A stretch of DNA of 64,000 nucleotides from Rubrivivax rivuli (GTDB taxonomy: Bacteria; Pseudomonadota; Gammaproteobacteria; Burkholderiales; Burkholderiaceae_C): positions 682,001 through 746,000 of the forward strand of contig NZ_SACR01000001.1 in assembly GCF_004016505.1 (NCBI RefSeq). Direction: 5' to 3'. A program made the translations under genes and the position numbers. This document shows, piece after piece, positions 7,772-16,385 of this stretch (positions are counted from its first letter, which is position 1; each line of letters begins with the position of its first letter). The notes beneath the pieces are model-generated. The model searched no databases. It was not told where the DNA came from and saw only the letters and a program-made list of their open reading frames with translations.

Positions 7772-9745
7772 TCAGGCCAGCGGCAGCCGGCGCGTGTCTA
7801 TCCACTGCACACGGCCGGTGCGGCGCTTGATCTCTTCCACCATGTGGCGCGTGCCCCCGGGGCCGTCGCCGCCGCCGCCGTCCCACAGCACCACGCAGCG
7901 CGCCTTGTCGGGGCCGTAGGCCAGCGTGGTGTGCAGCAGCCAGCGGTTGCCACGCTCCCACACGTTGATGCCCGGTGGCGGCGGCCCGAGTTCCTGCGCC
8001 ATGCTGCGCGGCGGCTCGGCCAGCTGCGCGCGCGCGGCGTAGTAGCGCAGGCGCCAGTCTTCGGCGTTGGTGGCGCGCTGCACGCTGCTTTCGATGAACT
8101 GCGGCTCGGGCAGCGGCTGCATCCAGACCACCTTCACGCCGCGGGCCAGCGCGGCCTCGGTGAACATCAGGTCGCCCCCGGCGGCGCCCTGCGTGAGCGC
8201 GATGTCTTCGGGCCCGGCACCCAGACGGTCGAGCGCCTGTTCGAGAGCCGCGCGCGCCGCCGGCTCCATGGCCAGCGGAAAGCGGGGCTCGGGCCGCGAG
8301 GGCGCGTCCATGATGTGCCCCGAGAACAGCAGCACCTGGCGCGGCTCGAAGGGCGGGTTCAGGCGACGCAGCTCGCCTTCCACGATGCCCAGGGCCAGCG
8401 CGGTTTCCTCGGGCCGGAAGCCCAGGCCCGAGAGCAGCTGCAGCTGCTGGCGCGACGAGTCCAGCGCCAGCCAGTCGCGGCCGGCGGCCGCGGTGGCGGC
8501 GCGCCAGTCGCGCTGCACGGCGGCGCGGCTGTCGCACAGCAGGCTCACCTCGGCCTGCGCGGCGCGGGCCCAGTAGTCCTTGGGCTTGCGCTCCAGCGCG
8601 CAGGCGATGCCCCAGCGCAGCCCGGCCAGCAGGCGGTCGGTTTCGGCCGGGTCGTGCTCGCCGCCGAGGTGGGCGCGCAGCGTGTTCAGCGTCAGCGCGT
8701 TGATGCCGGCGAAGAGGTGGTTGGGCGCGGTGGCAAAGGCGTGCCGGTAGGGCGTGATGGCCTCGGCCAGCAGCGCGTCTTCCAGCGCCGCCTTGTCGCG
8801 GAAGGCGCCCGGCGTCCAGGGCTCGCCGGGCTCGCGGAAGCGGTCGATCCAGGCGCTCTTCTCCACCCGGCCGGCCAGCGACCAGCACTCCGGGTCTTGC
8901 GGGTGCTCTTCGGTGAGCTGCAGCGCGGCCTCGCGCGCTTCTTCGGTGCGGCGCAGCCGGCCCAGGCAAACGGCGCGCTGCTGGCGGCTGCCGAGGTGCT
9001 CGTCGTCGATGGCCAGCGCGGCGTCGAACTGCTCCAGCGCGAAGGTGAACTGCGGCAGCCGCATCAGCGCGCGGCCGGCCTGGAAGCGCGCTTCCACGGC
9101 CAGTGCGCGCACCGGCGTTTCTTCGGCCAGTACGAGGATGTCGCCGGCGCGGTGTTTCTGCTGTGCCACCTCCAGCCGGCTGCGCCAGGCTTCGTAGCGC
9201 TGCGCGAACTCGTTGTCGCCGCTGAGCAGCAGGTCTTGCCAGCGCGGCTGCTGCAGGTGCGGCAGCAGCGTGTACACCGGGCTCACCTTGCGGCGCGTGC
9301 TGGCGTTCTGCGTCTCGCGCGCCATCTTGGCCAGAGCGGCGCGGTCGATGGCCAGCGTGGCGGGGTCGGGGGCGCCGGCGGCCACGCCGTAGCGCAGCTT
9401 GCGGTCGGTGTAGATGTCGAAAGGGCTGGTGCTGCGCGGGCCCTGCACCAGCACCACGCCACGCGCGCGCAGGGCGTGGCGCACGCCGAGCTCGTACCAG
9501 ACGTTGGGGTTGTCCAGCGTCAGGTCGGCCACCACGAGGTCGGCGGCCAGCAACTCCTGGAACATGTCGGTGCGGATGTCGCCGGCGCGCGTTTCCTCGT
9601 CGGCGCGGAAGACCTCGAAACCTGCGTCTTCCAAGGCCGGCTTGATGAGCTCGAGGTAGACGCGGTTGAAGTCTATGGGCTGGCCGTCGGCGCCCGGCTT
9701 GGTGCCGAAGGGCATGGCCACGAAGGCGTGCTGTTTGAAGCTCAA
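7772..9745 (-). CDS. Deoxyribosyltransferase-like / TPR (TRAFs-binding) / SLOG-like protein
   Basis: The 657-residue protein has three parts. Residues about 1-120 form a Rossmann-like domain: AFVAMPFG, then ADEETRAGDIRTDM, LVVADLTLDNPNVWYELG. This resembles the nucleoside 2-deoxyribosyltransferase/TIR-like superfamily, including the conserved Asp and the NxxYELG motif. Residues about 150-450 are helical repeats like the TRAFs-binding (DUF4071) domain best known from the ASK1/MAP3K5 kinases. Residues about 470-657 have LFSGHI, then GAAGGDLMFTEAALARG, a pattern like SLOG nucleotide-sensing domains. The order suggests a nucleotide-acting effector and a nucleotide sensor joined by a scaffold. The start overlaps the preceding stop by 4 bases (ATGA), so translation is coupled to the CHAT gene. 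Domain names are by motif; function is inferred. Confidence 0.75.
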   Translation of the reverse strand: MSFKQHAFVAMPFGTKPGADGQPIDFNRVYLELIKPALEDAGFEVFRADEETRAGDIRTDMFQELLAADLVVADLTLDNPNVWYELGVRHALRARGVVLVQGPRSTSPFDIYTDRKLRYGVAAGAPDPATLAIDRAALAKMARETQNASTRRKVSPVYTLLPHLQQPRWQDLLLSGDNEFAQRYEAWRSRLEVAQQKHRAGDILVLAEETPVRALAVEARFQAGRALMRLPQFTFALEQFDAALAIDDEHLGSRQQRAVCLGRLRRTEEAREAALQLTEEHPQDPECWSLAGRVEKSAWIDRFREPGEPWTPGAFRDKAALEDALLAEAITPYRHAFATAPNHLFAGINALTLNTLRAHLGGEHDPAETDRLLAGLRWGIACALERKPKDYWARAAQAEVSLLCDSRAAVQRDWRAATAAAGRDWLALDSSRQQLQLLSGLGFRPEETALALGIVEGELRRLNPPFEPRQVLLFSGHIMDAPSRPEPRFPLAMEPAARAALEQALDRLGAGPEDIALTQGAAGGDLMFTEAALARGVKVVWMQPLPEPQFIESSVQRATNAEDWRLRYYAARAQLAEPPRSMAQELGPPPPGINVWERGNRWLLHTTLAYGPDKARCVVLWDGGGGDGPGGTRHMVEEIKRRTGRVQWIDTRRLPLA

Positions 9746-12700
9746 GCGGTGGCTCCAGGTGCCTTGGCGAACTGTTGCAGCTGCGTGAGCAGCGCGCGCG
9801 CCGCACGCGCCGTGCCACCCCCGCCGCCGCGCCGCAGCAGGCGCGGTGCCAACACCAGCTCGGCCTGGTCGGCCACCGAGGCCCAGTCGTTGGGGGCGTT
9901 GTGCAGTTCATGCAGGTCTTCGAAGGCGCGTTGCAGCGCCTCGGCCTCGGCCGCAAGGCGGCCCTCGGCCAGGGCCTGCCAGAGGCGGAATTCCACCTCG
10001 CCGGCTTCGCTCCAGAAATCGGGCCGCTGGCCGGCAGCGGCCTGGGCCGAGGCGAGCGCGGCGCGGTCGGCGGCGTCGAAGGCGCGGCCGTCGCTGTCCA
10101 GGCACAGCGCCAGCGCAAAGGCGTTTTGCAGCGGGTAGCAGCGGGCGGCTTCGCCACTGGCCTGTTGCTGCACCAGCTGGTCGGCGTCGCGGTAGGCGGC
10201 GTGGGCGCGTTGCAGCGCCGTGCGCGCCGCCGCATTGCGGCGCGCACGGCGCTCCAGCAGGTACAGGCGCTTGCAGGCCGAGCCCAGCAGGCTCCAGCGC
10301 TCGGCGCTGGGGCGGGCCATGCACAGCTGCTGCAGGGCCGCCACGGCACCCACCAGGCGCTGGCGCAGGGCTGCCGTGCCCCGGGCCCCGGCCGGGTCGC
10401 CCGCGTCGCTCGCTTCCGCCCAGGCCTGGCGTGCGCTCAGGTTGAGCATCTGTTCCTCGGCCTTGAACGAGGCGCTGCCATCGGCGGCGGCCACCGCGCG
10501 GCCATACCAGGTGATGGCTTGCGGTCGGTCGCCCAGCGCCTGCCAGGCCACGGCGAAGGCCTCGGCCACCGCCCCCATGCCGCCCCAGCGCGCCTCGAAG
10601 CGCTGCACGAGGGCCTGCACCGCAGCCGCCAGCGCCGGCTTGGTGCCGCCCATGTAGCGGGCGCGCGTGGCCAGCGTCTCCAGCGCCAGAGCCAACGCGG
10701 GGGGCGAGGCGATGTCGGCGAACTCGTCGCGCTTCGCCGCGGCAGCCGGCGCCTGGGCGTCGCCGGTGCGCGTGCGGTAGACCCAGTTGGCGTCGCCGTA
10801 GCACTGGTAGGCGGCCCAGCTCTTGCCGTGCGGCATGGCGCGCCAGCAGGCGCTGCGCGCCTCGGCCACGGCGTCGATGAAGCGCGCGCCGCGCAGCAGC
10901 TGCGTGTAGAAGACCCGCGCGAACTCGGCCGCCGGGCCGTCGTTGACGGGCCAGCCGCAGGCGATCACGCAGCGCACGCCCTTGGCGATGAGTTGGTCGG
11001 CCACCACGGCGGCGAAGGCGCCGGGGTCGAAGCCTGGGCGAAGTTGTGGAGCGATGGCCTGCCCTTGGTCGTATTGCGCGAGGTTGCAGCAGTTCACGAA
11101 CACGAGTTCGGGCACCACGCGCATGGCCTCGATCTCCGCCGGCCCCAGGTGGTGCCCGCCCGAGAGCACCACGCCGCCAGCGTTGGCCGCCGAAGGCGCT
11201 TCGCCGTGCCCGCTGATGTGCACGATGCGCCAGGGCCGCGAGAGCAGCGCGCCGATGACGGTCTGCGCCGCCGGGCTGTCCACCAGCGCCAGCACACGCT
11301 CGGGCGGCAGGCCACCGGCGCCGCACAGCGCTTCTTCCACGGCCAGCGCTTCCTCGCGCGCGGCGGGCAGCGGCGCCCACTCGTCGCTGACCTGGGGCTC
11401 GCCGATGATGAGCACGTCGTGGTCGGCGCTGGCATCGCGCGGCTTGGCGGCCGGGCCGCCCTTCTGCAGGCGGCGCAGCAGCCGCGCGCGGATGGCCCAG
11501 GGCATCGGCGTCTCGCCGGGCGAGGCGGCGCCCGGTGCGCCCGCGCCGGGCACGCCGGTGTCCAGCAGTTCCCAGGGCAGCGCGGCGGTGCCGCTGTCGA
11601 GCTCCAGCACCATGCGGTCCAGGCCGCCGAGGAAGGGCTCGATCTCGGTGGGCACCAGCAGCTGGAAGAGCGTGCGTCCCAGCGCCGGGTCGTCGTTGCG
11701 GTCGGTGGCGGCGGCGGTCAGCAGTTCGCGCAGCAGCGGCGTCTGCGGTCGCAGCGAACGCACCTCGGTGCGCGCGCGGCGCGTGTCGAGCACGTATTCC
11801 AGGCTGCCATCGGCGCGCGTGGTGGCGCGGATGAGGTCGTGGTCGGTGCCGCGGTAGCCGTTGTCGAGCTGGCGGCGCAGCGGGCCGGTGCCGCTGCTGA
11901 TCTCGGGCAGCAGCTCGAAGTGGTAAGGGCCGGCGTGCCCCTCGGCCAGCAGGCGCAGGCCGTTCCAGGCGTCGGTGGCGCGGTCGAGGTAGAGCTCCAC
12001 CAGCGTCAGGCGCTGCACCGCGGGCCAGCCCGAGGCGGTGGCGCGCAGGTTGGCCTCGGCCACGCCGCGGGCGATGGCGCGCGCCGCGGCCGCCGGGCTG
12101 ATGCCCAGGCCGCCGCTGCCCAGCAGCGTGGCGGCCAGTGTGGGCTTGGCGGCGCTGCCGTTGCCGCTGCCCACACGTTCGGCCTGGCGCTGGGCCCAGG
12201 CCAGCACGCCCTGGCGCACGCTGGCGCTGAGCTCGGCCTCGCGCAGTTCGCCCTCTTCGCCCAGGCCCACCACCAGCACGCCGTGCGGGCGCGGTTCGCG
12301 CCAGGGGTTGCCGGGGTCGCGGCGCGTGTTCACGAAGACCTGGTGCGTGCCCACCACCGAGGGGTAGAGCCCCGCCGCCAGCGCCTGCTGCAGGCTGCCG
12401 CCGAGCATGCGGTCGACCACGTTTTCGGTGCCGGTCAGCTCGCTGGCGGTGTAGTGGCCGATGAGCAGCGGCTCGCCGATGAAGCTGAGGTTGCCGTTGA
12501 GCACCCGCAGTTGCAGCGTGCCGGCGTCGTTGGCCGGCGCGGTGCTGACGTCCACCGCGCCGCCGGGGCTGCGGAACACCGCGTCCTGCAAAGCCGCAGG
12601 CCGCGCGCTGCGGCGCTGGCGCGAGGGCCGGCTGCGCACCGGCACGCTGCGGGCGCCGCGCGTGGCGATGTCCAGCAGCGGCGGCAGCGCCGCGGTCTTG

Positions 12701-15324
12701 CCGGTGTTCAGCAGTTCCACGTAGGCCGGGAAGGCCGCGGTTTCGCTGGGCAGGCTGCCGTGGTCGCAGCCGAGCTGCCAGGTGGCCACGCCGGGCAGCA
12801 GGGCCGAGGTCAGGGGCACACGCCCGTCACCGTCGTTCGCATCGAGGTAGACGAAACCCTGAGCGCCGACCTCGAAGCCCACCGGCGTGGCCGGCGCGCG
12901 CCCCACGACCAGCGCCAGCTTGTGCGCCCACTGCGGCAGGTCTTGCTCGCGCTGCGCGTCCAGGCGCTGGCGCAGGGCCTTGGCGGCGTCCAGCACGGCC
13001 TGCGGCGGCACGCCCCAGTGGTAGGCGGCCTGCATCTCCTCGCCGGCATGGCGGTGCCACCAGTTGGCCTGCTGCATGCGGGTGTAGTCGTCGTCGGCCA
13101 GGCGGGCCCAGGTGGCTTCCTGGTCCAGGCCCAGGGCCGGGTCGAGCAGGCCGGCCTGCAGCTGCAGGAAACCCGGCATGCCGGCCATGATGCGGCGCGC
13201 CGCGCGGTCGGCCAGCGGCGAGCCGAAAGCCGCCAGCGCGTTGCCGAAGGTGTCGTCGCCGCTGAGCACCTGCATCGGCGCCCACGAGCCGCCGTTGGGC
13301 GTGCCCAGCATCAGCAGCCGCGCCTGCGGATGGGCCATCAGCCGCTGCCAGACGGCCGGCGCCTCCAGCGCCATGCAGCGCGCCAGCACGCCGCCCATCG
13401 AGTGCGCGAGGATCTGCACCGCCGTGCCGCTGGCCGCGCGCGCGTCCAGCGCCGCCGTCACGGCCGCGGCCAGGCGCCGGCCTTCCTGCTCGATGGGCAC
13501 GCGCCAGTCGAAGGCGAACTCGATGACCTCGTGCGTGGCGCGCAGGTGGCGCATGAGCTTCTCGTAGACCAGCGAGATGGCACCGTCCGGCTGCACGCGG
13601 TCGGCGCTGTCGGGCTGGTATTCGAGCTGCCCCAGCCCGCCCACCAGGCCCAGGCCCAGCCAGATGCGGCGGCCTTCGACCGCGAGGTTGCTGCCCAGGA
13701 TGCCGGGCAGCAAGAAGACGGCCGGCTTGGCGGGGTCCGCGGTGCTTGCAGCTTCCGCACCGCGCAGCCCGTCGGCCGAGCGCCCGGCCCACGACAGCGG
13801 GCCGATGGGCGCAAAACCCGCCGGCAGCGGCTTCTGCACCAGCGCATCCACCACCGCCTCCACCGTGCGTGCATTGACGAAGTAGGCGAAGTGCGTGGTC
13901 TTGCCGCCCTGGTCGAGCAGGAAGCTGGCACCGCCGGCCCGTGGCGCGCCGGCGTACATCGAACTCGTCTGCACGACGATGTCGTGGTCGGTCCAGTAGT
14001 AGGCGTCGGTCACCAGGGTCTTGAGCCAGCTGGAGAGGCTGTCGCCTTCCAGGTCGCCGGCCACCACGCGCAGCTCGCCCGCGATGGGCGCGGGCGCGGC
14101 GTTCAGCCACTCCAGCAGCGGCGTGCCGGCGATCATGGCCGCCATGCCGGGCAGCAGCGCGGGGTCGGCGCGGCGGCGTGCCACTTCGCCCAGGAAATCC
14201 ATCACCGCCGGCAGCAGCGGCAGGCCGGTGGCTTCCAGCCCCCACTTGAAGACCGAGAGGTAGGCATCGAGGCGCTTGCTCGCCAGCAGCGTGCCGCGCG
14301 CCGGGCAGGCCACGCGCACCACGCGCTCCACCTTCACGTCGCGTGCGGCCATCTCGGCGGCCAGCAGGCGCAGCGTGGCGCGCTGCGCGGCGTAGGCGGG
14401 GCCGGCGAAAAACGCGTCGTCGGCGGCGCCCACGCTGCGCTGGTGCGCCATGCGCGCCAGCACCTCGGCCACCAGGCCGCCGCGCGAGTGCGTCAGCAGG
14501 TGCAGCCGCGTGCCGCGCGGCAGGGCCTTCACGAGTTCGAGCGCGTTGTCGATCGGGCTCTTGCCCAGCGTCTCGTGCTCCAGCGCGTAGACGCGGCCGC
14601 CGTAGTGCTGGAAGAGCTGGCGCACGCGCTGCGGGTGCTGCGCCCACAGCTTGCCGAAGGTGCTGGTGGTCTCGACGAAGGTGCCGTGGATCAGCACCAG
14701 CACCGGCTCGGTGCTGGCCGGCAGCTGCGCCACGCGCCGGCCGCTGCCCTTCAGCGCCGGCAGGCTCTCGGGCGAGAGCGCATAGACGCCGGCCTGCACC
14801 TGGCTGTCGACCTTGGCCACCACCTGGCTGGCGGCGAAATCGGCCACCTCGTCCTTCACCAGGCCGGTCAGCACCTCGAAGGCGGCCAGCACCACGTCGC
14901 CCAGCAGGCCGCGGGTGGGCGAGCCTGCCTCCAGGCCTTGCCAGCGCAGCGTGGCCGACACCGGCACCCCGGCACCCGCGGCTTGCGCCGCGTTCTGGGT
15001 CTGGCCGCCCCGGGTGGTGGTGGGGGCACCGGCCTGCGCCAGGAGCAGGTCGCGCGCGTTCTCGGGGTGCAGCAGCAGCACCGGGCCACCGGCGATGTGC
15101 AGCGCCACGACATCCTCGCCGGGCACCGCCACCAGCGTGTGCGGCTGGGCCGTGCCGCGCAGCGCACCCAGCCGCACCGCCGCCTTCACGGTGCCCGGCC
15201 CGCTGCGTCGGCCCCCGGCACCGCGCGTGCCACCGCCCGCCTGCACGCCCCCTGGCGCGGCCTGGCCCTGCACGATGAAAGTGATGGGGGCCGCGGACTT
15301 GGGGGTGGCGGGGGGCTGGCTCAT
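9742..15324 (-). CDS. Giant CHAT-domain protease with two alpha/beta-hydrolase domains
   Basis: The 1860-residue first gene of the operon has a low-complexity Gly/Ala N-terminus (1-50), then an alpha/beta hydrolase with VLIHGTF and a nucleophile elbow THSRGG near 280. A second, LCAT-like hydrolase follows with LLPGILGSN, an elbow AHSMGG near 640, and LLMLGTPNGG. A beta-rich segment is near 930-1080. The CHAT domain (about 1270-1500) has VHISGHGE, with catalytic His near 1373, and FVNCCNLAQ, with the nucleophile expected at the second Cys near 1413. The last 350 residues are TPR-like helices. CHAT is the caspase/separase-type cysteine protease fold used in bacterial conflict systems. No signal peptide is seen. 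Combining two hydrolases with a CHAT protease in one chain is unusual. Confidence 0.82.
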   Translation of the reverse strand: MSQPPATPKSAAPITFIVQGQAAPGGVQAGGGTRGAGGRRSGPGTVKAAVRLGALRGTAQPHTLVAVPGEDVVALHIAGGPVLLLHPENARDLLLAQAGAPTTTRGGQTQNAAQAAGAGVPVSATLRWQGLEAGSPTRGLLGDVVLAAFEVLTGLVKDEVADFAASQVVAKVDSQVQAGVYALSPESLPALKGSGRRVAQLPASTEPVLVLIHGTFVETTSTFGKLWAQHPQRVRQLFQHYGGRVYALEHETLGKSPIDNALELVKALPRGTRLHLLTHSRGGLVAEVLARMAHQRSVGAADDAFFAGPAYAAQRATLRLLAAEMAARDVKVERVVRVACPARGTLLASKRLDAYLSVFKWGLEATGLPLLPAVMDFLGEVARRRADPALLPGMAAMIAGTPLLEWLNAAPAPIAGELRVVAGDLEGDSLSSWLKTLVTDAYYWTDHDIVVQTSSMYAGAPRAGGASFLLDQGGKTTHFAYFVNARTVEAVVDALVQKPLPAGFAPIGPLSWAGRSADGLRGAEAASTADPAKPAVFLLPGILGSNLAVEGRRIWLGLGLVGGLGQLEYQPDSADRVQPDGAISLVYEKLMRHLRATHEVIEFAFDWRVPIEQEGRRLAAAVTAALDARAASGTAVQILAHSMGGVLARCMALEAPAVWQRLMAHPQARLLMLGTPNGGSWAPMQVLSGDDTFGNALAAFGSPLADRAARRIMAGMPGFLQLQAGLLDPALGLDQEATWARLADDDYTRMQQANWWHRHAGEEMQAAYHWGVPPQAVLDAAKALRQRLDAQREQDLPQWAHKLALVVGRAPATPVGFEVGAQGFVYLDANDGDGRVPLTSALLPGVATWQLGCDHGSLPSETAAFPAYVELLNTGKTAALPPLLDIATRGARSVPVRSRPSRQRRSARPAALQDAVFRSPGGAVDVSTAPANDAGTLQLRVLNGNLSFIGEPLLIGHYTASELTGTENVVDRMLGGSLQQALAAGLYPSVVGTHQVFVNTRRDPGNPWREPRPHGVLVVGLGEEGELREAELSASVRQGVLAWAQRQAERVGSGNGSAAKPTLAATLLGSGGLGISPAAAARAIARGVAEANLRATASGWPAVQRLTLVELYLDRATDAWNGLRLLAEGHAGPYHFELLPEISSGTGPLRRQLDNGYRGTDHDLIRATTRADGSLEYVLDTRRARTEVRSLRPQTPLLRELLTAAATDRNDDPALGRTLFQLLVPTEIEPFLGGLDRMVLELDSGTAALPWELLDTGVPGAGAPGAASPGETPMPWAIRARLLRRLQKGGPAAKPRDASADHDVLIIGEPQVSDEWAPLPAAREEALAVEEALCGAGGLPPERVLALVDSPAAQTVIGALLSRPWRIVHISGHGEAPSAANAGGVVLSGGHHLGPAEIEAMRVVPELVFVNCCNLAQYDQGQAIAPQLRPGFDPGAFAAVVADQLIAKGVRCVIACGWPVNDGPAAEFARVFYTQLLRGARFIDAVAEARSACWRAMPHGKSWAAYQCYGDANWVYRTRTGDAQAPAAAAKRDEFADIASPPALALALETLATRARYMGGTKPALAAAVQALVQRFEARWGGMGAVAEAFAVAWQALGDRPQAITWYGRAVAAADGSASFKAEEQMLNLSARQAWAEASDAGDPAGARGTAALRQRLVGAVAALQQLCMARPSAERWSLLGSACKRLYLLERRARRNAAARTALQRAHAAYRDADQLVQQQASGEAARCYPLQNAFALALCLDSDGRAFDAADRAALASAQAAAGQRPDFWSEAGEVEFRLWQALAEGRLAAEAEALQRAFEDLHELHNAPNDWASVADQAELVLAPRLLRRGGGGGTARAARALLTQLQQFAKAPGATA

Positions 15325-15473
15325 GGACTCTCCGGGGTGGCGAAGCCGGCCGGCGGTACAGGGCGGACGGCGGGCGGACAGCGGGCGAGCATCGGTGCAA
15401 AGCCGGTGCCCGGCAAGCTGGCGCCACTACCGATCTAGGGCCCCCGGGGTGCGGGCCCTGCGCTGCCCCCTGC

Positions 15474-16385
15474 TCAGGGCGTGCTGCGGTCCACCACCAG
15501 CGGGCTGCGGCCGGTGTGGCGGCGCACGCGTTCGGCCGCCTGCTGCGCATCGGCGCGCGTGGCGTAGGGGCCGGCCTGCACGCGGAACAGGCCGCTCTCC
15601 TCGAAGACCGCAATGCTGTCGATGCCGGCCTGCGGCGTGGCCAGCAGCTGGCGCTGCAACTGCTGCGCGCCCTCGAACTGGCGGAAGGCGCCCACCTGCA
15701 GCCAGAAGCCCGCGGGTGCGCGGTCGCCGGGCAAGGCGTCGTCCAGCACGCGCGGCGCTTGGCGGCCGGGGCTGGCCACGGTGGCCTGGGCCTCGTCACG
15801 TGGCTGCTGCCAGCGCCCGCTGCGGATCTCGTCGAAGGTGATGCGCTGCACCTGCACCGGCGCCACACCGGCCAGCACGCCGAGCTTCAGGGCGGCGGTG
15901 TAGCTGAGGTCGATGACGCGGCCGTCGGCGAAGGGCCCGCGGTCGTTGATGCGCACGATGACCTCGCGCCCGTTGGCCGGGTTGCGCACGCGGGCGTAGC
16001 TCGGCAGCGGCATGGTCTTGTGCGCGGCCGTCATCGCGTACATGTCGTAGACCTCGCCATTGGAGGTGCGCTGGCCGTGGAACTTGCGCCCGTACCACGA
16101 GGCCAGGCCCTCCTCCTGCAGCGGCAGGTCTTCGGTCATGGGCGTGTAGCTGCGGCCGTTGACGCGGTAGGGCTTGTTGGGCCCGCCCACCCGCAGCGCT
16201 TCCACGCGCGGCACGGCGTCGGGCACCTGGGCCAGGCCCGGCGGCGGGCGGGCCTCCGCGCCGTCAGTGGTGGGGCGGCCATCGGGGCTGCTGGCGCAGC
16301 CGCTCAGCAACGCGGCGGCCGTCGCCACCACCGCGGCACCACGGCGGGCCGCGTCCGGGGCGGTGGGCCGCGCCGCGGCGGCCAT
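15474..16385 (-). CDS. rlpA: Septal ring lytic transglycosylase RlpA (lipoprotein with SPOR domain)
   Basis: The 303-residue protein has a lipoprotein signal ending LLSGC (Cys30) and the double-psi beta-barrel RlpA domain at about 85-175, with GLASWYG, HGQRTSNGE and RINDRGPF containing the catalytic Asp. A C-terminal SPOR domain at about 225-303 begins FWLQVGAF and binds denuded peptidoglycan at division septa. RlpA cleaves naked glycan strands during daughter-cell separation. The start ATG overlaps the TGA of the upstream pseudo-caspase gene by one base, so the two are co-translated. The start chosen is the first one that gives a proper lipoprotein signal. Confidence 0.92.
   Translation of the reverse strand: MAAAARPTAPDAARRGAAVVATAAALLSGCASSPDGRPTTDGAEARPPPGLAQVPDAVPRVEALRVGGPNKPYRVNGRSYTPMTEDLPLQEEGLASWYGRKFHGQRTSNGEVYDMYAMTAAHKTMPLPSYARVRNPANGREVIVRINDRGPFADGRVIDLSYTAALKLGVLAGVAPVQVQRITFDEIRSGRWQQPRDEAQATVASPGRQAPRVLDDALPGDRAPAGFWLQVGAFRQFEGAQQLQRQLLATPQAGIDSIAVFEESGLFRVQAGPYATRADAQQAAERVRRHTGRSPLVVDRSTP

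Noticed and set aside
9775..15438. Very long open frame on the strand opposite the CHAT gene
   Set aside because: It is low in hydrophobic residues and rich in Arg/Gly/His/Gln, with no domain; this is the usual antisense shadow of a high-GC gene.
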